A DNA stretch of 64,000 bases from JADJOM01 sp046327715 (GTDB lineage Bacteria > Gemmatimonadota > Gemmatimonadetes > Gemmatimonadales > GWC2-71-9): contig JAXLXY010000006.1 of assembly GCA_046327715.1 (NCBI GenBank), positions 124,001 through 188,000 on the forward strand, written 5' to 3'. The position numbers were made by a program, and so were the translations under genes. The notes under the pieces are model-generated. The model did no database searches. It was not told where the DNA came from and saw only the letters and a list, made by a program, of their open reading frames with translations. Positions 1 through 13,153 of the stretch are shown in pieces (positions within the stretch are counted from its first letter, which is position 1; every line of letters begins with the position of its first letter).

Positions 1-495
1 GTGGGCCGTACCCCGGAGTACCTCGGCAAGAAGATCGAGGCCTATGAAATGAAGATGGCGAGCCTGGCCATCCTCATCCCCAACCTGCTGGTGCTGCTCG
101 GCACCGCGGTGGCCGTCGCCACCAGCGCGGGGCGGGCCGGCGTGTACAACCCGGGCCCGCATGGCTTCACCGAGGTGCTCTACGCCTTCAGCTCGATGTC
201 CAACAACAACGGCAGCGCATTCGGCGGGTTGGGCGCGGGGAGCACCTTCTACACCGTGCTGGGCGGGGTGGCGATGTGGCTGGGTCGGTTCGGGGTGCTG
301 GTGCCCACGCTCGCGATCGCCGGCTCCCTGGCGCGCAAGAAGCAGGTGCCTGCGGGCGCCGGGACCCTCGCGACCCACACGCCGCTCTTCGTGCTCCTGC
401 TGATCGGGACGATCGTCCTGGTGGGCGCGCTGACCCACCTTCCTGGCCTGGCGCTCGGCCCGATCGTCGAGCACCTCCAGCTCTATCCGAGGTAA
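1..495 (+). CDS. kdpA: KdpA, K+-translocating subunit of the Kdp ATPase (5' truncated)
   Basis: This is the C-terminal 164 residues of the potassium-binding, channel-like subunit of the high-affinity K+ pump KdpFABC in the inner membrane. The reading frame is open from the first base, so the start lies outside the window. The stretch SNNNGSAFGG (about residues 67-76 of the visible part) matches a selectivity-filter repeat of the KdpA family, and GRTPEYLGKK at the visible N-terminus is also typical. Hydrophobic segments follow. kdpB starts 6 bp after the stop, so the gene is part of the kdp operon. No kdpF can be judged because its usual place is upstream of the window. Confidence 0.96.
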   Translation: MGRTPEYLGKKIEAYEMKMASLAILIPNLLVLLGTAVAVATSAGRAGVYNPGPHGFTEVLYAFSSMSNNNGSAFGGLGAGSTFYTVLGGVAMWLGRFGVLVPTLAIAGSLARKKQVPAGAGTLATHTPLFVLLLIGTIVLVGALTHLPGLALGPIVEHLQLYPR

Positions 496-501
496 GCCCC
501 C

Positions 502-2574
502 ATGTCGTCGCATGCGGCCGCGCGTCCGCTGTTCGATCCCGCCATCACCCGGTGGGCGATCCTGGCCAGCTTCCGGAAGCTCAACCCGCTGCACCTGCTG
601 CGGAACCCGGTGATGTTCGTGGTCTGGGTGGGCAGCCTGCTGACCACCGTACTGGGCGCGCTGGCGGCTACCGGTCACCTCGCGGAGCACGCCGGCTTCA
701 TCCTGGCCATCGCGGCCTGGCTGTGGCTCACGGTGCTGTTCGCCAACTTCGCGGAGGCGATGGCGGAGGGGCGCGGCCGGGCCCAGGCCGACACGCTGCG
801 GAAGGCCCGCGCCGACGTGAACGCCAAGAAGCTGCGCGACCCGGCCGTCAAGAGCGACTTCACGAACGTCCCCGCCAGTGCGCTCCGCAAGGGCGACGTG
901 GTGCTGGTCCACGCCGGGACCCTGGTGCCGGGAGACGGCGAGGTGATCGAGGGCGTGGCCTCGGTGGACGAGAGTGCGATCACCGGGGAGAGCGCCCCGG
1001 TCATCCGCGAGAGCGGCGGCGATCGCAGCGCCGTCACCGGGGGCACCAGGGTCCTGTCCGACTGGATCGTGGTGCGGGTGAGCGCCAACCCGGGCGAGTC
1101 GTTCCTCGACCGGATGATCGGCATGATCGAGGCGGCCCAGCGCCAGAAGACGCCGAACGAGATCGCGCTCGAGATCCTGCTGGCCGCGCTCACCATCGTG
1201 TTCCTGGTGACCGTGGTGACCCTGCACCCGTTCTCCGAATACGCGGTGCGGGCCAGCGGGCAGGGCGCGCCGGCCACGATCACGGTGCTCATCGCCCTGC
1301 TGGTCTGCCTCATCCCGACCACCATCGGCGGCCTGCTCTCCGCCATCGGCATCGCCGGCATGGACCGGATGATCCAGAAGAACGTGGTGGCGACCTCGGG
1401 CCGCGCCGTGGAGGCCGCCGGCGACGTCGACGTGCTGCTGCTCGACAAGACGGGCACCATCACGCTGGGCAATCGCCAGGCCGTCGCGTTCCTGCCCGCC
1501 CCGGGGGTGAGCGAGACCGAGCTCGCGGACGCCGCGCAGCTTTCCTCCCTGGCCGACGAGACGCCCGAGGGCCGCAGCATCGTGGTGCTGGCCAAGGAGA
1601 AGTTCGGCCTGCGCGAGCGGGACATCGCGAGCCTGGGTGCCACCTTCGTGCCCTTCAGCGCGCAGACCCGCATGAGCGGCGTCAACCTGGACGGGCGCCA
1701 GGTCCGCAAGGGCGCCGCCGACACCGTGGAGGCCTGGGTGCGTGCCAACGGCGGGGAGTTCCCGCCCGCGGTGCATGGCGCCGTGGAGGGCATCGCCCGC
1801 CAGGGCGGCACCCCGCTGGTCGTGGCCGACCAGACCCGGGTGCTCGGCGCCATCCAGCTCAAGGACATCGTGAAGGGCGGGATCAAGGAGCGCTTCGCGG
1901 AGCTCCGCGCCATGGGCATCCGCACGATCATGATCACCGGCGACAACCCGCTCACCGCCGCGGCCATCGCCGCGGAGGCCGGCGTGGACGACTTCCTGGC
2001 CCAGGCCACGCCCGAAGCCAAGCTCGAGCTGATCCGCAAGCACCAGGCCGGCGGCCGCCTCGTCGCGATGACCGGCGACGGCACCAACGACGCCCCCGCC
2101 CTGGCCCAGGCCGACGTGGCCGTGGCCATGAACAGCGGCACCCAGGCGGCCAAGGAAGCCGGGAACATGGTGGACCTCGACTCCAATCCCACCAAGCTCA
2201 TCGAGATCGTCGAGACCGGGAAGCAGATGCTGATCACCCGCGGCGCCCTCACCACGTTCAGCATTGCCAATGACGTCGCCAAGTATTTCGCCATCATCCC
2301 CGCGGCCTTCGCCACCACCTACCCGGCGCTCGGCGCGCTCAACGTGATGGGACTGGCCACCCCCTCGAGCGCCATCCTCTCGGCCGTCATCTTCAACGCC
2401 GTGATCATCATCTTCCTGGTGCCGCTCGCCCTGCGGGGCGTGCGCTACCGGCCGCTCGGCGCCCAGGCCCTGCTGCGGAACAACCTGCTGGTCTACGGGC
2501 TCGGTGGCCTGGTCATCCCGTTCGTCGGCATCAAGGCGATCGACCTCCTGCTGGTCGCCCTCCACCTCGTCTGA
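502..2574 (+). CDS. kdpB: KdpB, P-type ATPase subunit of the Kdp potassium pump
   Basis: The 690-residue protein is the catalytic P-type ATPase subunit that hydrolyses ATP for K+ uptake through KdpA. Visible signatures are TGES in the actuator domain, DKTGTIT with the phosphorylated aspartate at about residue 315, and GDGTNDAPAL in the hinge of the phosphorylation domain. Membrane segments flank these domains as expected, and length agrees with the usual 680-690 residues. It lies between kdpA and kdpC with gaps of only 6 and 9 bp, which indicates one transcript. No key residue is missing. Confidence 0.98.
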   Translation: MSSHAAARPLFDPAITRWAILASFRKLNPLHLLRNPVMFVVWVGSLLTTVLGALAATGHLAEHAGFILAIAAWLWLTVLFANFAEAMAEGRGRAQADTLRKARADVNAKKLRDPAVKSDFTNVPASALRKGDVVLVHAGTLVPGDGEVIEGVASVDESAITGESAPVIRESGGDRSAVTGGTRVLSDWIVVRVSANPGESFLDRMIGMIEAAQRQKTPNEIALEILLAALTIVFLVTVVTLHPFSEYAVRASGQGAPATITVLIALLVCLIPTTIGGLLSAIGIAGMDRMIQKNVVATSGRAVEAAGDVDVLLLDKTGTITLGNRQAVAFLPAPGVSETELADAAQLSSLADETPEGRSIVVLAKEKFGLRERDIASLGATFVPFSAQTRMSGVNLDGRQVRKGAADTVEAWVRANGGEFPPAVHGAVEGIARQGGTPLVVADQTRVLGAIQLKDIVKGGIKERFAELRAMGIRTIMITGDNPLTAAAIAAEAGVDDFLAQATPEAKLELIRKHQAGGRLVAMTGDGTNDAPALAQADVAVAMNSGTQAAKEAGNMVDLDSNPTKLIEIVETGKQMLITRGALTTFSIANDVAKYFAIIPAAFATTYPALGALNVMGLATPSSAILSAVIFNAVIIIFLVPLALRGVRYRPLGAQALLRNNLLVYGLGGLVIPFVGIKAIDLLLVALHLV

Positions 2575-2583
2575 GTCCCGGCC

Positions 2584-3165
2584 ATGCGCACCCTGCTCCG
2601 TCCCGCGATCCTCTCCCTGCTGCTCCTCAGCCTGGTCACCGGCCTGGTGTACCCCGTCGTCGTGACCGGGATCGGGGCGGCGCTCTTCTCCGACCAGGCC
2701 GGCGGCAGCCAGCTCCGGGTCAATGGCCAGGTGGTCGGCTCGGCCCTGATCGGGCAGGCCTTCAGCGACCCGAAGTACTTCTGGTCCCGCCCCAGCGCCA
2801 CCGGACCGGTGCCCTACAACGGCGCCGTGTCCAGCGGCTCCAACCTTGGCCCGAGCAACCCGGCGCTGCACCAGGCCGTGGCCGAACGCATCGCCACGCT
2901 GCGCGCCGCCGATCCCGACAACCTCGCACCCGTGCCGGTGGACCTGGTGACGGCCTCGGGGAGCGGGCTCGACCCGGACATTTCGCCGGCCGCGGCGGAG
3001 TACCAGGCGGCCCGGGTGGCCCGGGTCCGCGGGCTGGCGCTGGACAGCGTGCGTGCCCTGGTGGCCCGGCACACCGAGGGGCGCCAGTTCGGCCTGTTGG
3101 GCGAGCCGCGCGTGAACGTCCTGCGCCTCAACCTTGCGCTCGATGGCGTGCGCGCTGCACCATAG
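2584..3165 (+). CDS. kdpC: KdpC, accessory subunit of the Kdp potassium pump
   Basis: The 193-residue protein has one N-terminal membrane helix (about residues 8-30) followed by an extracytoplasmic domain, as in KdpC, which stabilises the KdpAB complex. The family motif around YFWSRPSATG and the NLGPSNPAL stretch are present. Length is close to the family norm. The stop codon abuts the GTG start of kdpD with no gap, so translation of pump and sensor is probably coupled. Confidence 0.96.
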   Translation: MRTLLRPAILSLLLLSLVTGLVYPVVVTGIGAALFSDQAGGSQLRVNGQVVGSALIGQAFSDPKYFWSRPSATGPVPYNGAVSSGSNLGPSNPALHQAVAERIATLRAADPDNLAPVPVDLVTASGSGLDPDISPAAAEYQAARVARVRGLALDSVRALVARHTEGRQFGLLGEPRVNVLRLNLALDGVRAAP

Positions 3166-5871
3166 GTGATGACCGCGAGCCGCCCGGACCCCGAAACGCT
3201 CCTCGCCCGCATCCGCGAGGAGGAATCGCGGGCCGCCCGGGGCCGGCTCAAGATCTTCTTCGGCGCCAATCCCGGCGTCGGCAAGACCTTCGCCATGCTG
3301 GAGGAGGCGCGAGCCCGGCGGCGGGAGGGCGTCGACGTGGTCGTCGGCGTGGTGGAGACCCACGGACGCGCCGACACCGCCGCCCTGCTCGAGGGGCTCG
3401 AGGTGCTGCCGCGGCGCGCCGTGACCCATCGCGGCGTGGCCCTGACCGAGTTCGACCTCGACGCCGCGCTGGCGCGCCGGCCGTCCCTCATTCTGGTCGA
3501 CGAGCTGGCCCACACCAACGCCCCCGGTTCCCGCCACGAGCGGCGCTACCAGGACGTCGAGGACCTCCTCGCCGCCGGCATCAGCGTCTACGCCACCCTG
3601 AACGTCCAGCACCTCGAGAGCCTGAACGACGTGGTGGCCCAGATCACCGGCGTGGTGGTCCGGGAGACGGTCCCCGACGCGGTCTTCGACCAGGCCGACG
3701 AGATCGAGCTGGCCGATCTCACGCCCGACGACCTCCTGCGCCGGCTGGGGGAGGGAAAGGTCTACCTGCCGGAGCAGGCGGCCCGGGCGCGGGAACAGTT
3801 CTTCAAGAAGGGGAATCTGATCGCGTTGCGCGAGCTGGCCCTGCGCCGCGTGGCGGAGCGGGTGGACGCGCAGATGCGCGGCTGGCGCGAGGAACACGGG
3901 ATCCGGGAGATCTGGCCTGCGGGGGAGCGGCTGCTGGTCTGCGTGGGCCCCAACCCCGCGGGCCAGCGCCTGGTGCGGGCGGGCCGGCGCATGGCCGCGA
4001 GCCTCCGCTGCGAGTGGATCGTGCTCCACGTGGAGACGCCGGGGGCGGGCGCCACCGAGGCCGAGCGGGCCCAGCTGGTGGAGACCATGCAGCTGGCGGA
4101 GGAGTTCGGTGCCAAGACGGCGACGGCCAGCGGGCCGCTGGTCGCGGAGGAGGTACTGGCGTTCGCCGGCCTCAACAACGTCACCCGGATCCTGGTCGGC
4201 AAGCCGACGCACCCCTCCTGGCGCGACACGCTCTTCGGCTCCACCCTCGACCGGCTGGTCCGGGGCAGCGGCGACGTGGACGTGTACGTGATCACCGGTG
4301 ACGCCGGCGAGGAGCGACCCGCGCCGCGCCGCCCCCGCCTGGCGCGCCCCGCCCCCGCCCGGGAATATGGCTTCGCCATGCTGGTGGTGGTCGCCTGCAC
4401 CCTGATCGGGTGGGTGGTGCTCCGCCGCCTGAGCATCACCGACGTGGCGATGGTCTACCTGCTGGGCGCCATGATCGTCGCCTCCCGCTGCAGCCGCGGA
4501 CCCTCGCTGCTCGCCGCGCTGCTCAGCATCGCCCTCTTCGACTTCCTGTTCGTGCCGCCGATCTTCACCTTCGAGGTGTCGGACCTCCACTATGTGCTCA
4601 CCTTCCTGGTGATGCTGGTGGTCGCGCTGGTGATCAGCGGCCTCACCCTCCGGATCCGGCAGCAGGCCCAGTCCGCCCGGGAGCGGGAGCAGCGGACCGC
4701 GGCCCTCTTCGCGCTGAGCCGCGACCTCGGCGCCACCCGCACCCGCGAAGCGATCGTCGACACCGCCCGGCGCCACCTGCGCGACAGCTTCCACTGCGAG
4801 GCCCAGCTGGTGGCGCCGGGGCCCGACGGCCGCCTCGCCGCCCTCGAGCCCGTGGCGGCCCGGCCGTCACTGGATGAGCGGGAGCTGGCCGTGGCGGACT
4901 GGGTGTTCCGCCGCGGGGAGCTGGCCGGCGCCGGAACCGCCACCCTCCCCGCGGCCGCGGCGCTGCACCTGCCGCTCACCGGCGGCGCCGGGGTCATCGG
5001 CGTGCTCGCGGTGGCGGCCCCGGACCTCTCGCCCTTCCAGGACCCCGCCCGCCGGCACCTGCTCGAGACCTTCGCGGGGCAGGTGGCTGTCGCGCTGGAA
5101 CGGGTGATGCTCGTGGCCGGCACCCAGCAGGCGCGCCTCGAGACCGAGGCGGAGCGCCTGCGCACCTCCCTGCTGAGCTCGCTCTCCCACGACCTGCGCA
5201 CGCCCCTCGCCATCATCACCGGCGCCGCGAGCAGCCTGCGTCGGGCCGGCGATGACCTGTCGGCGCCCGCGCGCACCGAGCTGCTCGAGTCGATCCTCGA
5301 CCAGTCCGCACGGATGAACCGCCTCATCCGCAACCTGCTCGACATGATCCGGCTGGAATCCGGGAGCCTCCAGGTGCAGAAGGAATGGCAGCCGCTCGAG
5401 GACGCCATCGGGGTGGCCCTCATCCGCATGGGCGACCGGCTGGCCGGGCATCCGGTCACGGTGAACCTGCCCCCGGACCTCCCGCTGGTGCCGCTCGACG
5501 CGGTGCTGCTGGAACAGGTGTTCATCAACCTCCTGGAGAACGCCACCAAGTACACCCCGCCGGGCACCCCGATCGAGGTCTCGGCGGCCGTGGTGCCCGA
5601 GGCGGTCCTCGTGACCATCGCCGACCGCGGGCCGGGCATCCCGGCTGGCGAGGAAGAGCTCATCTTCGAGAAGTTCCGGCGGGGGGCCGACGCCGAGCCG
5701 GGGAAGGGGGTGGGGCTCGGGCTCACGATCTCGCGCGGCATCATCCTGGCCCACGGCGGCCGCCTGTGGGCGGAGAACCGCCCGGAAGGTGGCGCGGCAT
5801 TCCGCTTCACGCTGCCGATCACGGGACCGGCGCCGCGACCGATCCCCGAGGAGGCCGAGGTGGGCGCATGA
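3166..5871 (+). CDS. kdpD: KdpD, membrane sensor histidine kinase for K+ limitation
   Basis: This 901-residue kinase phosphorylates KdpE. It shows the KdpD N-terminal domain with Walker A GANPGVGKTF (about residues 28-37), a universal-stress-like domain (about 240-370), four closely spaced membrane helices (about 400-495), a GAF-like region (about 530-650), the HisKA box SHDLRTPLA with H675, and the ATPase N box NLLENATKY followed by glycine-rich GLGLTI. The GTG at 3166 directly follows the kdpC stop; an ATG one codon later (3169) is an equally possible start. Its end overlaps kdpE by ATGA. Confidence 0.97.
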   Translation: MMTASRPDPETLLARIREEESRAARGRLKIFFGANPGVGKTFAMLEEARARRREGVDVVVGVVETHGRADTAALLEGLEVLPRRAVTHRGVALTEFDLDAALARRPSLILVDELAHTNAPGSRHERRYQDVEDLLAAGISVYATLNVQHLESLNDVVAQITGVVVRETVPDAVFDQADEIELADLTPDDLLRRLGEGKVYLPEQAARAREQFFKKGNLIALRELALRRVAERVDAQMRGWREEHGIREIWPAGERLLVCVGPNPAGQRLVRAGRRMAASLRCEWIVLHVETPGAGATEAERAQLVETMQLAEEFGAKTATASGPLVAEEVLAFAGLNNVTRILVGKPTHPSWRDTLFGSTLDRLVRGSGDVDVYVITGDAGEERPAPRRPRLARPAPAREYGFAMLVVVACTLIGWVVLRRLSITDVAMVYLLGAMIVASRCSRGPSLLAALLSIALFDFLFVPPIFTFEVSDLHYVLTFLVMLVVALVISGLTLRIRQQAQSAREREQRTAALFALSRDLGATRTREAIVDTARRHLRDSFHCEAQLVAPGPDGRLAALEPVAARPSLDERELAVADWVFRRGELAGAGTATLPAAAALHLPLTGGAGVIGVLAVAAPDLSPFQDPARRHLLETFAGQVAVALERVMLVAGTQQARLETEAERLRTSLLSSLSHDLRTPLAIITGAASSLRRAGDDLSAPARTELLESILDQSARMNRLIRNLLDMIRLESGSLQVQKEWQPLEDAIGVALIRMGDRLAGHPVTVNLPPDLPLVPLDAVLLEQVFINLLENATKYTPPGTPIEVSAAVVPEAVLVTIADRGPGIPAGEEELIFEKFRRGADAEPGKGVGLGLTISRGIILAHGGRLWAENRPEGGAAFRFTLPITGPAPRPIPEEAEVGA

Positions 5872-6563
5872 GCGGCCCCGCGCCGGTGGTGCTGCTGATC
5901 GAGGATGAGCCGCAGATGCGGCACTTCCTCCGGGCGGCCCTGGGGACCCAAGACTACGACCTGGTCGAGGCCCCCACCGCGCGGGAGGGGCTGGCGCAGG
6001 CGGCGAGCCGGGTGCCCGACCTCATCCTCCTCGACCTCGGCCTCCCCGACGGCGACGGGCTCGAGGTCACCCGGCAGCTCCGGGAATGGACGCGGGCGCC
6101 GATCATCATCATCTCCGCCCGGGGCCAGGAGCGCGACAAGGTGGCCGCGCTCGACGCCGGCGCCGATGACTACCTCACCAAGCCCTTCGGGGTGGAGGAG
6201 CTGCTGGCGCGGATGCGGGTGGCGCTGCGCCACGCGGCGCGCGGCGCGGAGGGCGAGGGGCCGGTCTATGAAGGCGGGACGCTGCGTGTGGACCTCGCGC
6301 GGCGCCAGGTGTTCCGCGCGGGTGAGGAAGTGCACCTGACGCCCAACGAATACAAGTTGCTGGCCACGCTGGTGCGCCATGCCGGCAAGGTGCTGACCCA
6401 CCGGCACCTGCTCAAGGAGGTCTGGGGGCTCAACGCGATCAACCAGACCCACTACCTGCGGGTGTACATCACCCAGCTGCGCCACAAGCTCGAGGCCGAC
6501 CCCACCCAGCCCCGCCTGCTGATCACCGAGCCGGGCGTGGGCTACCGCCTGCGGGCCGAGTAG
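5868..6563 (+). CDS. kdpE: KdpE, OmpR-type response regulator of the kdp operon
   Basis: The 231-residue regulator has a receiver domain (acidic pair EDE near residue 12, phosphoacceptor D56 in LLDLGLPD, conserved K in LTKPFG) and a C-terminal winged helix ending VGYRLRAE. It is the partner of KdpD and the presumed activator of kdp transcription. The ATG at 5868 is chosen because it overlaps the kdpD stop as ATGA; the longer upstream frame has no family similarity. The gene closes the operon and faces the oppositely directed methionine genes with a gap of 9 bp and no evident terminator. Confidence 0.96.
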   Translation: MSGPAPVVLLIEDEPQMRHFLRAALGTQDYDLVEAPTAREGLAQAASRVPDLILLDLGLPDGDGLEVTRQLREWTRAPIIIISARGQERDKVAALDAGADDYLTKPFGVEELLARMRVALRHAARGAEGEGPVYEGGTLRVDLARRQVFRAGEEVHLTPNEYKLLATLVRHAGKVLTHRHLLKEVWGLNAINQTHYLRVYITQLRHKLEADPTQPRLLITEPGVGYRLRAE

Positions 6564-6572
6564 CCGCGGCGC

Positions 6573-8398
6573 CTACGGCGCGATCACCTGCAGGGCCACC
6601 CCCGCCCGGCCCATCGGGGCGGCGACCTGGACCCCGCGCACCCGGCCGCGAATGGCGGCGAGCATCTCCCGGGCAATGAGGATTCCCTCCGCCAGCGCCT
6701 CGTCCTTGCCCCGCGCCGACGCCACGCGCATGCGGTCGAGGATCGCGGGGGGCACCGTCACGCCGGGCACCTCGTTGGCGAGGAACTCCGCGTTCCGGAG
6801 GGAGACCAGCGGCCAGATTCCCGCGATGATCGGTACCTGGTACGGCGCCACCCGCTCGAGAAAGCGGTCCAGCTGCTCCAGGTCGAACACCGGCTGGGTC
6901 ATGGCGTACTCCGCCCCCGCCTCCACCTTCCAGGCGAACCGCTTGAGCTCACGCTCCTGGTCCACCGCCGCCGGGTTCACCCCGACGCCGATCACGAACT
7001 GCGTGGTGCCCCCCAGCGCGTTGCCGCCGGGGTCGAGCCCGCGGTTGAGCCGGCTCACCAGGTTGGCCAGGCCGATGCTGTCGATGTCGAAGACGGCGGT
7101 CGCGTCGGGATAGGGGCCCATCTTGGGCGGGTCACCGGTGACGATGAGCAGGTTGCGCACGCCGCTCGCGGCCGCCCCCAGCAGGTCGGAGAGCATGCCC
7201 AGGAGGTTGCGGTCGCGGCAGGCGTAGTGCACCACCGCCTCGATCCCGACCTCCCGCTGGATGAGGAGGCCCGAGAGCAGGGCCCCCATCCGGCTCTGGG
7301 CGCGCGGGCCGTCGGGTACGTTGACCGCGTCGACGCCCGCCGCCTTGAGTTCCCGCACCTGCGCGAACATCGGCCCCGGGTCCACGCCCTTGGGCGGCAC
7401 GATCTCCACGGTCGTGATGAACTCGCCCCGCGCCAGCTTCGCACCGAAGGCCGAGCGCTCCGCCAGCGGCACCGGGGTCTGCGGCTCCACCCGGGCGGGC
7501 TGGGCCGCGAACTGGGCGATGTGGCGCGGCGCCACGCTCTTCACGAAGCCGATCATCGCCTTGATGTGCTCGGGTGTGGTGCCGCAGCAGCCGCCCACGA
7601 AGCGCGCCCCCGCCTCCACGATGCGGCGGGCGTACTCCGCCATGTATTCCGGGCTCGCCATGTAGATCTTGCGGTCCCCCACCTCGCGCGGCAGGCCGGC
7701 GTTGGGCTGCGCCGACAGCGGCACGCGCACCACCCGGGCCAGCTGCTCGATCACCTCCAGCACGCCATGCGGCCCCACCGAGCAGTTCACCCCGACCACG
7801 TCGGCACCCATGGCCTCGAGCCACGGGCCGAAGGTGGCCGGCTCGGTGCCGTAGTAGGTCTTGCCGTCGGTGCCGACGGTCATCTGGGCCACCACCGGGA
7901 GGTCGCTCCGCGACCGGATGGCCTCGAACGCGGCGCGCACCTCCTCGACGTCGCTGAACGTCTCGATGATGAAGCCGTCCACGCCGCCGGCCAGCAGCCC
8001 GTCCACCTGGCGGGCGAAGGCCTCCCGCGCCTCGGCCACGCCCATCTCGCCGAACGGCTCGATCCGGATGCCGAGCGGGCCGATGGCCCCGAGCACCGAG
8101 GCGCGGCTGCCGGCGGCGTCCCGCGCCAGCGCCGCGGCCGCCTGGTTGATCCGCTCGGTGTCGCCGGCCAGGCCGTACTGCGCCAGCTTCACCGGGTTGG
8201 CGCCGAAGGTGTTGGTCTCCAGCAGCTCCGCGCCGGCCCGGACGTACTCCCGGTGGATGTCGCGGATGAGGTCCGGCTGCCTGAGCACCAGCTCGTCGTA
8301 GCAGACGTTGAGGAAGATCCCCCGGCTGTAGAGCAGGGTCCCCATGGCCCCGTCGAAGACGTGGGTCTGGCCATCGTCGATCAGCTCGCGCAGGGTGC

Positions 8399-8402
<4 letters not shown>
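6573..8402 (-). CDS. Bifunctional homocysteine S-methyltransferase / 5,10-methylenetetrahydrofolate reductase
   Basis: The 609-residue protein joins two enzymes. Residues about 1-290 form a homocysteine methyltransferase domain with DGAMGT at the N-terminus and the zinc-binding cysteines in GVNCSVG and GGCCGTTPEH. Residues about 320-600 form a MetF-type barrel that begins near VEIVPPKG and reduces methylenetetrahydrofolate. Related fused proteins are known in Firmicutes (YitJ type) and other phyla. The GTG start overlaps the metH stop by 4 bp (GTGA), so it should be translated with metH and supply it with methyl-THF. Which methyl donor its own transferase domain uses cannot be told from sequence. 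Confidence 0.93.
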
Positions 8403-12106
<3,704 letters not shown>

Positions 12107-12146
12107 AGGAAAATCCCCGTGGGCCTGGACGGCTCCCCCGGGGGGT

Positions 12147-12197
12147 GGCCGTTTTAGCAGTTGTTTAACGTGGCTGCAATAGGCGCAAATCACCACG
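12147..12197 (-). promoter_or_regulatory. SAM-II riboswitch upstream of metH
   Basis: Read on the minus strand, the element has P1 CGTGG (12197-12193) pairing with CCACG (12173-12169), loop segments TGATTT and TATTGCAG, and a tail CTGCTAAAACGGCC. GCAG in the loop can pair with CTGC in the tail, and GCC in the loop with GGC in the tail, giving the H-type pseudoknot of SAM-II. The invariant-looking TGATTT, TATTGCA and GCTAAAA blocks match the metX SAM-II structure in order and spacing, from memory of the family. It lies about 40 bp before the proposed metH start, so S-adenosylmethionine should lower MetH production, probably by blocking translation. Confidence 0.85.
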
Positions 12198-12219
12198 GAC
12201 TGGATTGTCGCTGACCAAT

Positions 12220-12528
12220 CTACCCGGTCGGTCGCGCCCCGCCAACCTCGAGCCGCCGGGCGGCGGTGTCGACATTCAGCCCCAGCACCTCGACCACCTT
12301 CCGCCGGCTGGTCGCTCCGGCGCGCAGCGTCAGTGCCGCGCGGGCCACGCCGAGGCGCTCCGCCAGGAAGCGGAGCAGGGCCTCGTTCGCCGCGCCGTCC
12401 ACCGGCGGGGCCGCCAGCCGGACCTTGATCGCGTTGCCGTGGTGGCCGGCGCACTCGGTGCGCGCGGCGCGGGGCTGCACGTGCAGGGTGAGGCGGACGC
12501 CGGAGGTGGTGGGGTCGATCGGTGGCAT
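12220..12528 (-). CDS. DUF167 (YggU) family protein
   Basis: The 102-residue protein matches the small DUF167/YggU family of unknown function: basic N-terminal strand, KVRLAAPPVDGAANEALLRFLAERLGV in the middle and the SRRKVVEVLG segment after it. The ATG at 12528 is chosen because the open frame upstream runs back over the YggT gene and does not resemble the family. It sits 31 bp after the YggT gene, an association seen in many bacteria. Function cannot be assigned beyond the family. Confidence 0.85.
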   Translation of the reverse strand: MPPIDPTTSGVRLTLHVQPRAARTECAGHHGNAIKVRLAAPPVDGAANEALLRFLAERLGVARAALTLRAGATSRRKVVEVLGLNVDTAARRLEVGGARPTG

Positions 12529-12559
12529 CGGTCCGGCCGGGGGTGAGGCGTCGGCCCGG

Positions 12560-13150
12560 CTACCCGAGCCGCTGGAGCCAGCCCATGACGAGCCCGCGGG
12601 CCAGCCACAGCATGAAGTAGGCAACGATCGGCGAAACGTCGATCATGCCGAAGGGCGGGATGACCTTGCGGAGCGGCTCGATCAGCCAGTCGGTGAGGGC
12701 GTGAACCACCCGCATGGGCTTCGAGTACGGTGAGACCGCGAACCAGGACGCCACCACGCGCACGAAGATCGCGAGCATCAGCACCGAGAAGAGGCCGTCC
12801 ACCGCGAACCGGAGCAGGCCCCCCGGGCCGGCCGAGGCCGACATGGCCAGTGACAGGATGGTGCCGATCAGCCACTCCACCAGGGCCAGCAGGGCGAGCC
12901 CGCCGAGCAGCGCCACCCAGAAGAAGGCGTAGGGCGCGTTGACCGGGTTGCCGCCGCCCCGGTACAGGCGGCGCTCGAACGGACGGAGAAAGGGCTGCCC
13001 CAGCCGCCGGGCGAAGCGCGGCAGGGCCCCGAACGGGGAGAGGTGCCCGTGCTTGACCGCCCAGTGGGTGCCGGCCACCAGCGCCGCCACCAGGAAGAAG
13101 GTGAACACCAGGGCCCGGGCACCGAGGATGATCCCGCCGATGAGGCTCAT
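12560..13150 (-). CDS. YggT family integral membrane protein
   Basis: The 196-residue protein has a first hydrophobic segment near residues 8-27, a central pair near 75-100, and two YggT-type repeats with SWFAVSPYSKPMRVVHALTDWLIEPLRKVIPPFGMIDVSP split over the C-terminal part, including the family pattern of a helix, LTDWLIEPLR and a D-S-P turn. YggT proteins are inner-membrane proteins connected with osmotic or K+ homeostasis and with cell-division loci; a precise role is unknown. It is followed by the DUF167 gene. The 3-bp gap from the upstream lipoprotein gene suggests cotranscription with it. Confidence 0.82.
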   Translation of the reverse strand: MSLIGGIILGARALVFTFFLVAALVAGTHWAVKHGHLSPFGALPRFARRLGQPFLRPFERRLYRGGGNPVNAPYAFFWVALLGGLALLALVEWLIGTILSLAMSASAGPGGLLRFAVDGLFSVLMLAIFVRVVASWFAVSPYSKPMRVVHALTDWLIEPLRKVIPPFGMIDVSPIVAYFMLWLARGLVMGWLQRLG

Positions 13151-13153
13151 GAC

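Noticed and set aside
276..2273. Long plus-strand reading frame over kdpA/kdpB
   Set aside because: It is a shifted frame of kdpB with arginine- and proline-rich low-complexity translation and no family motif.
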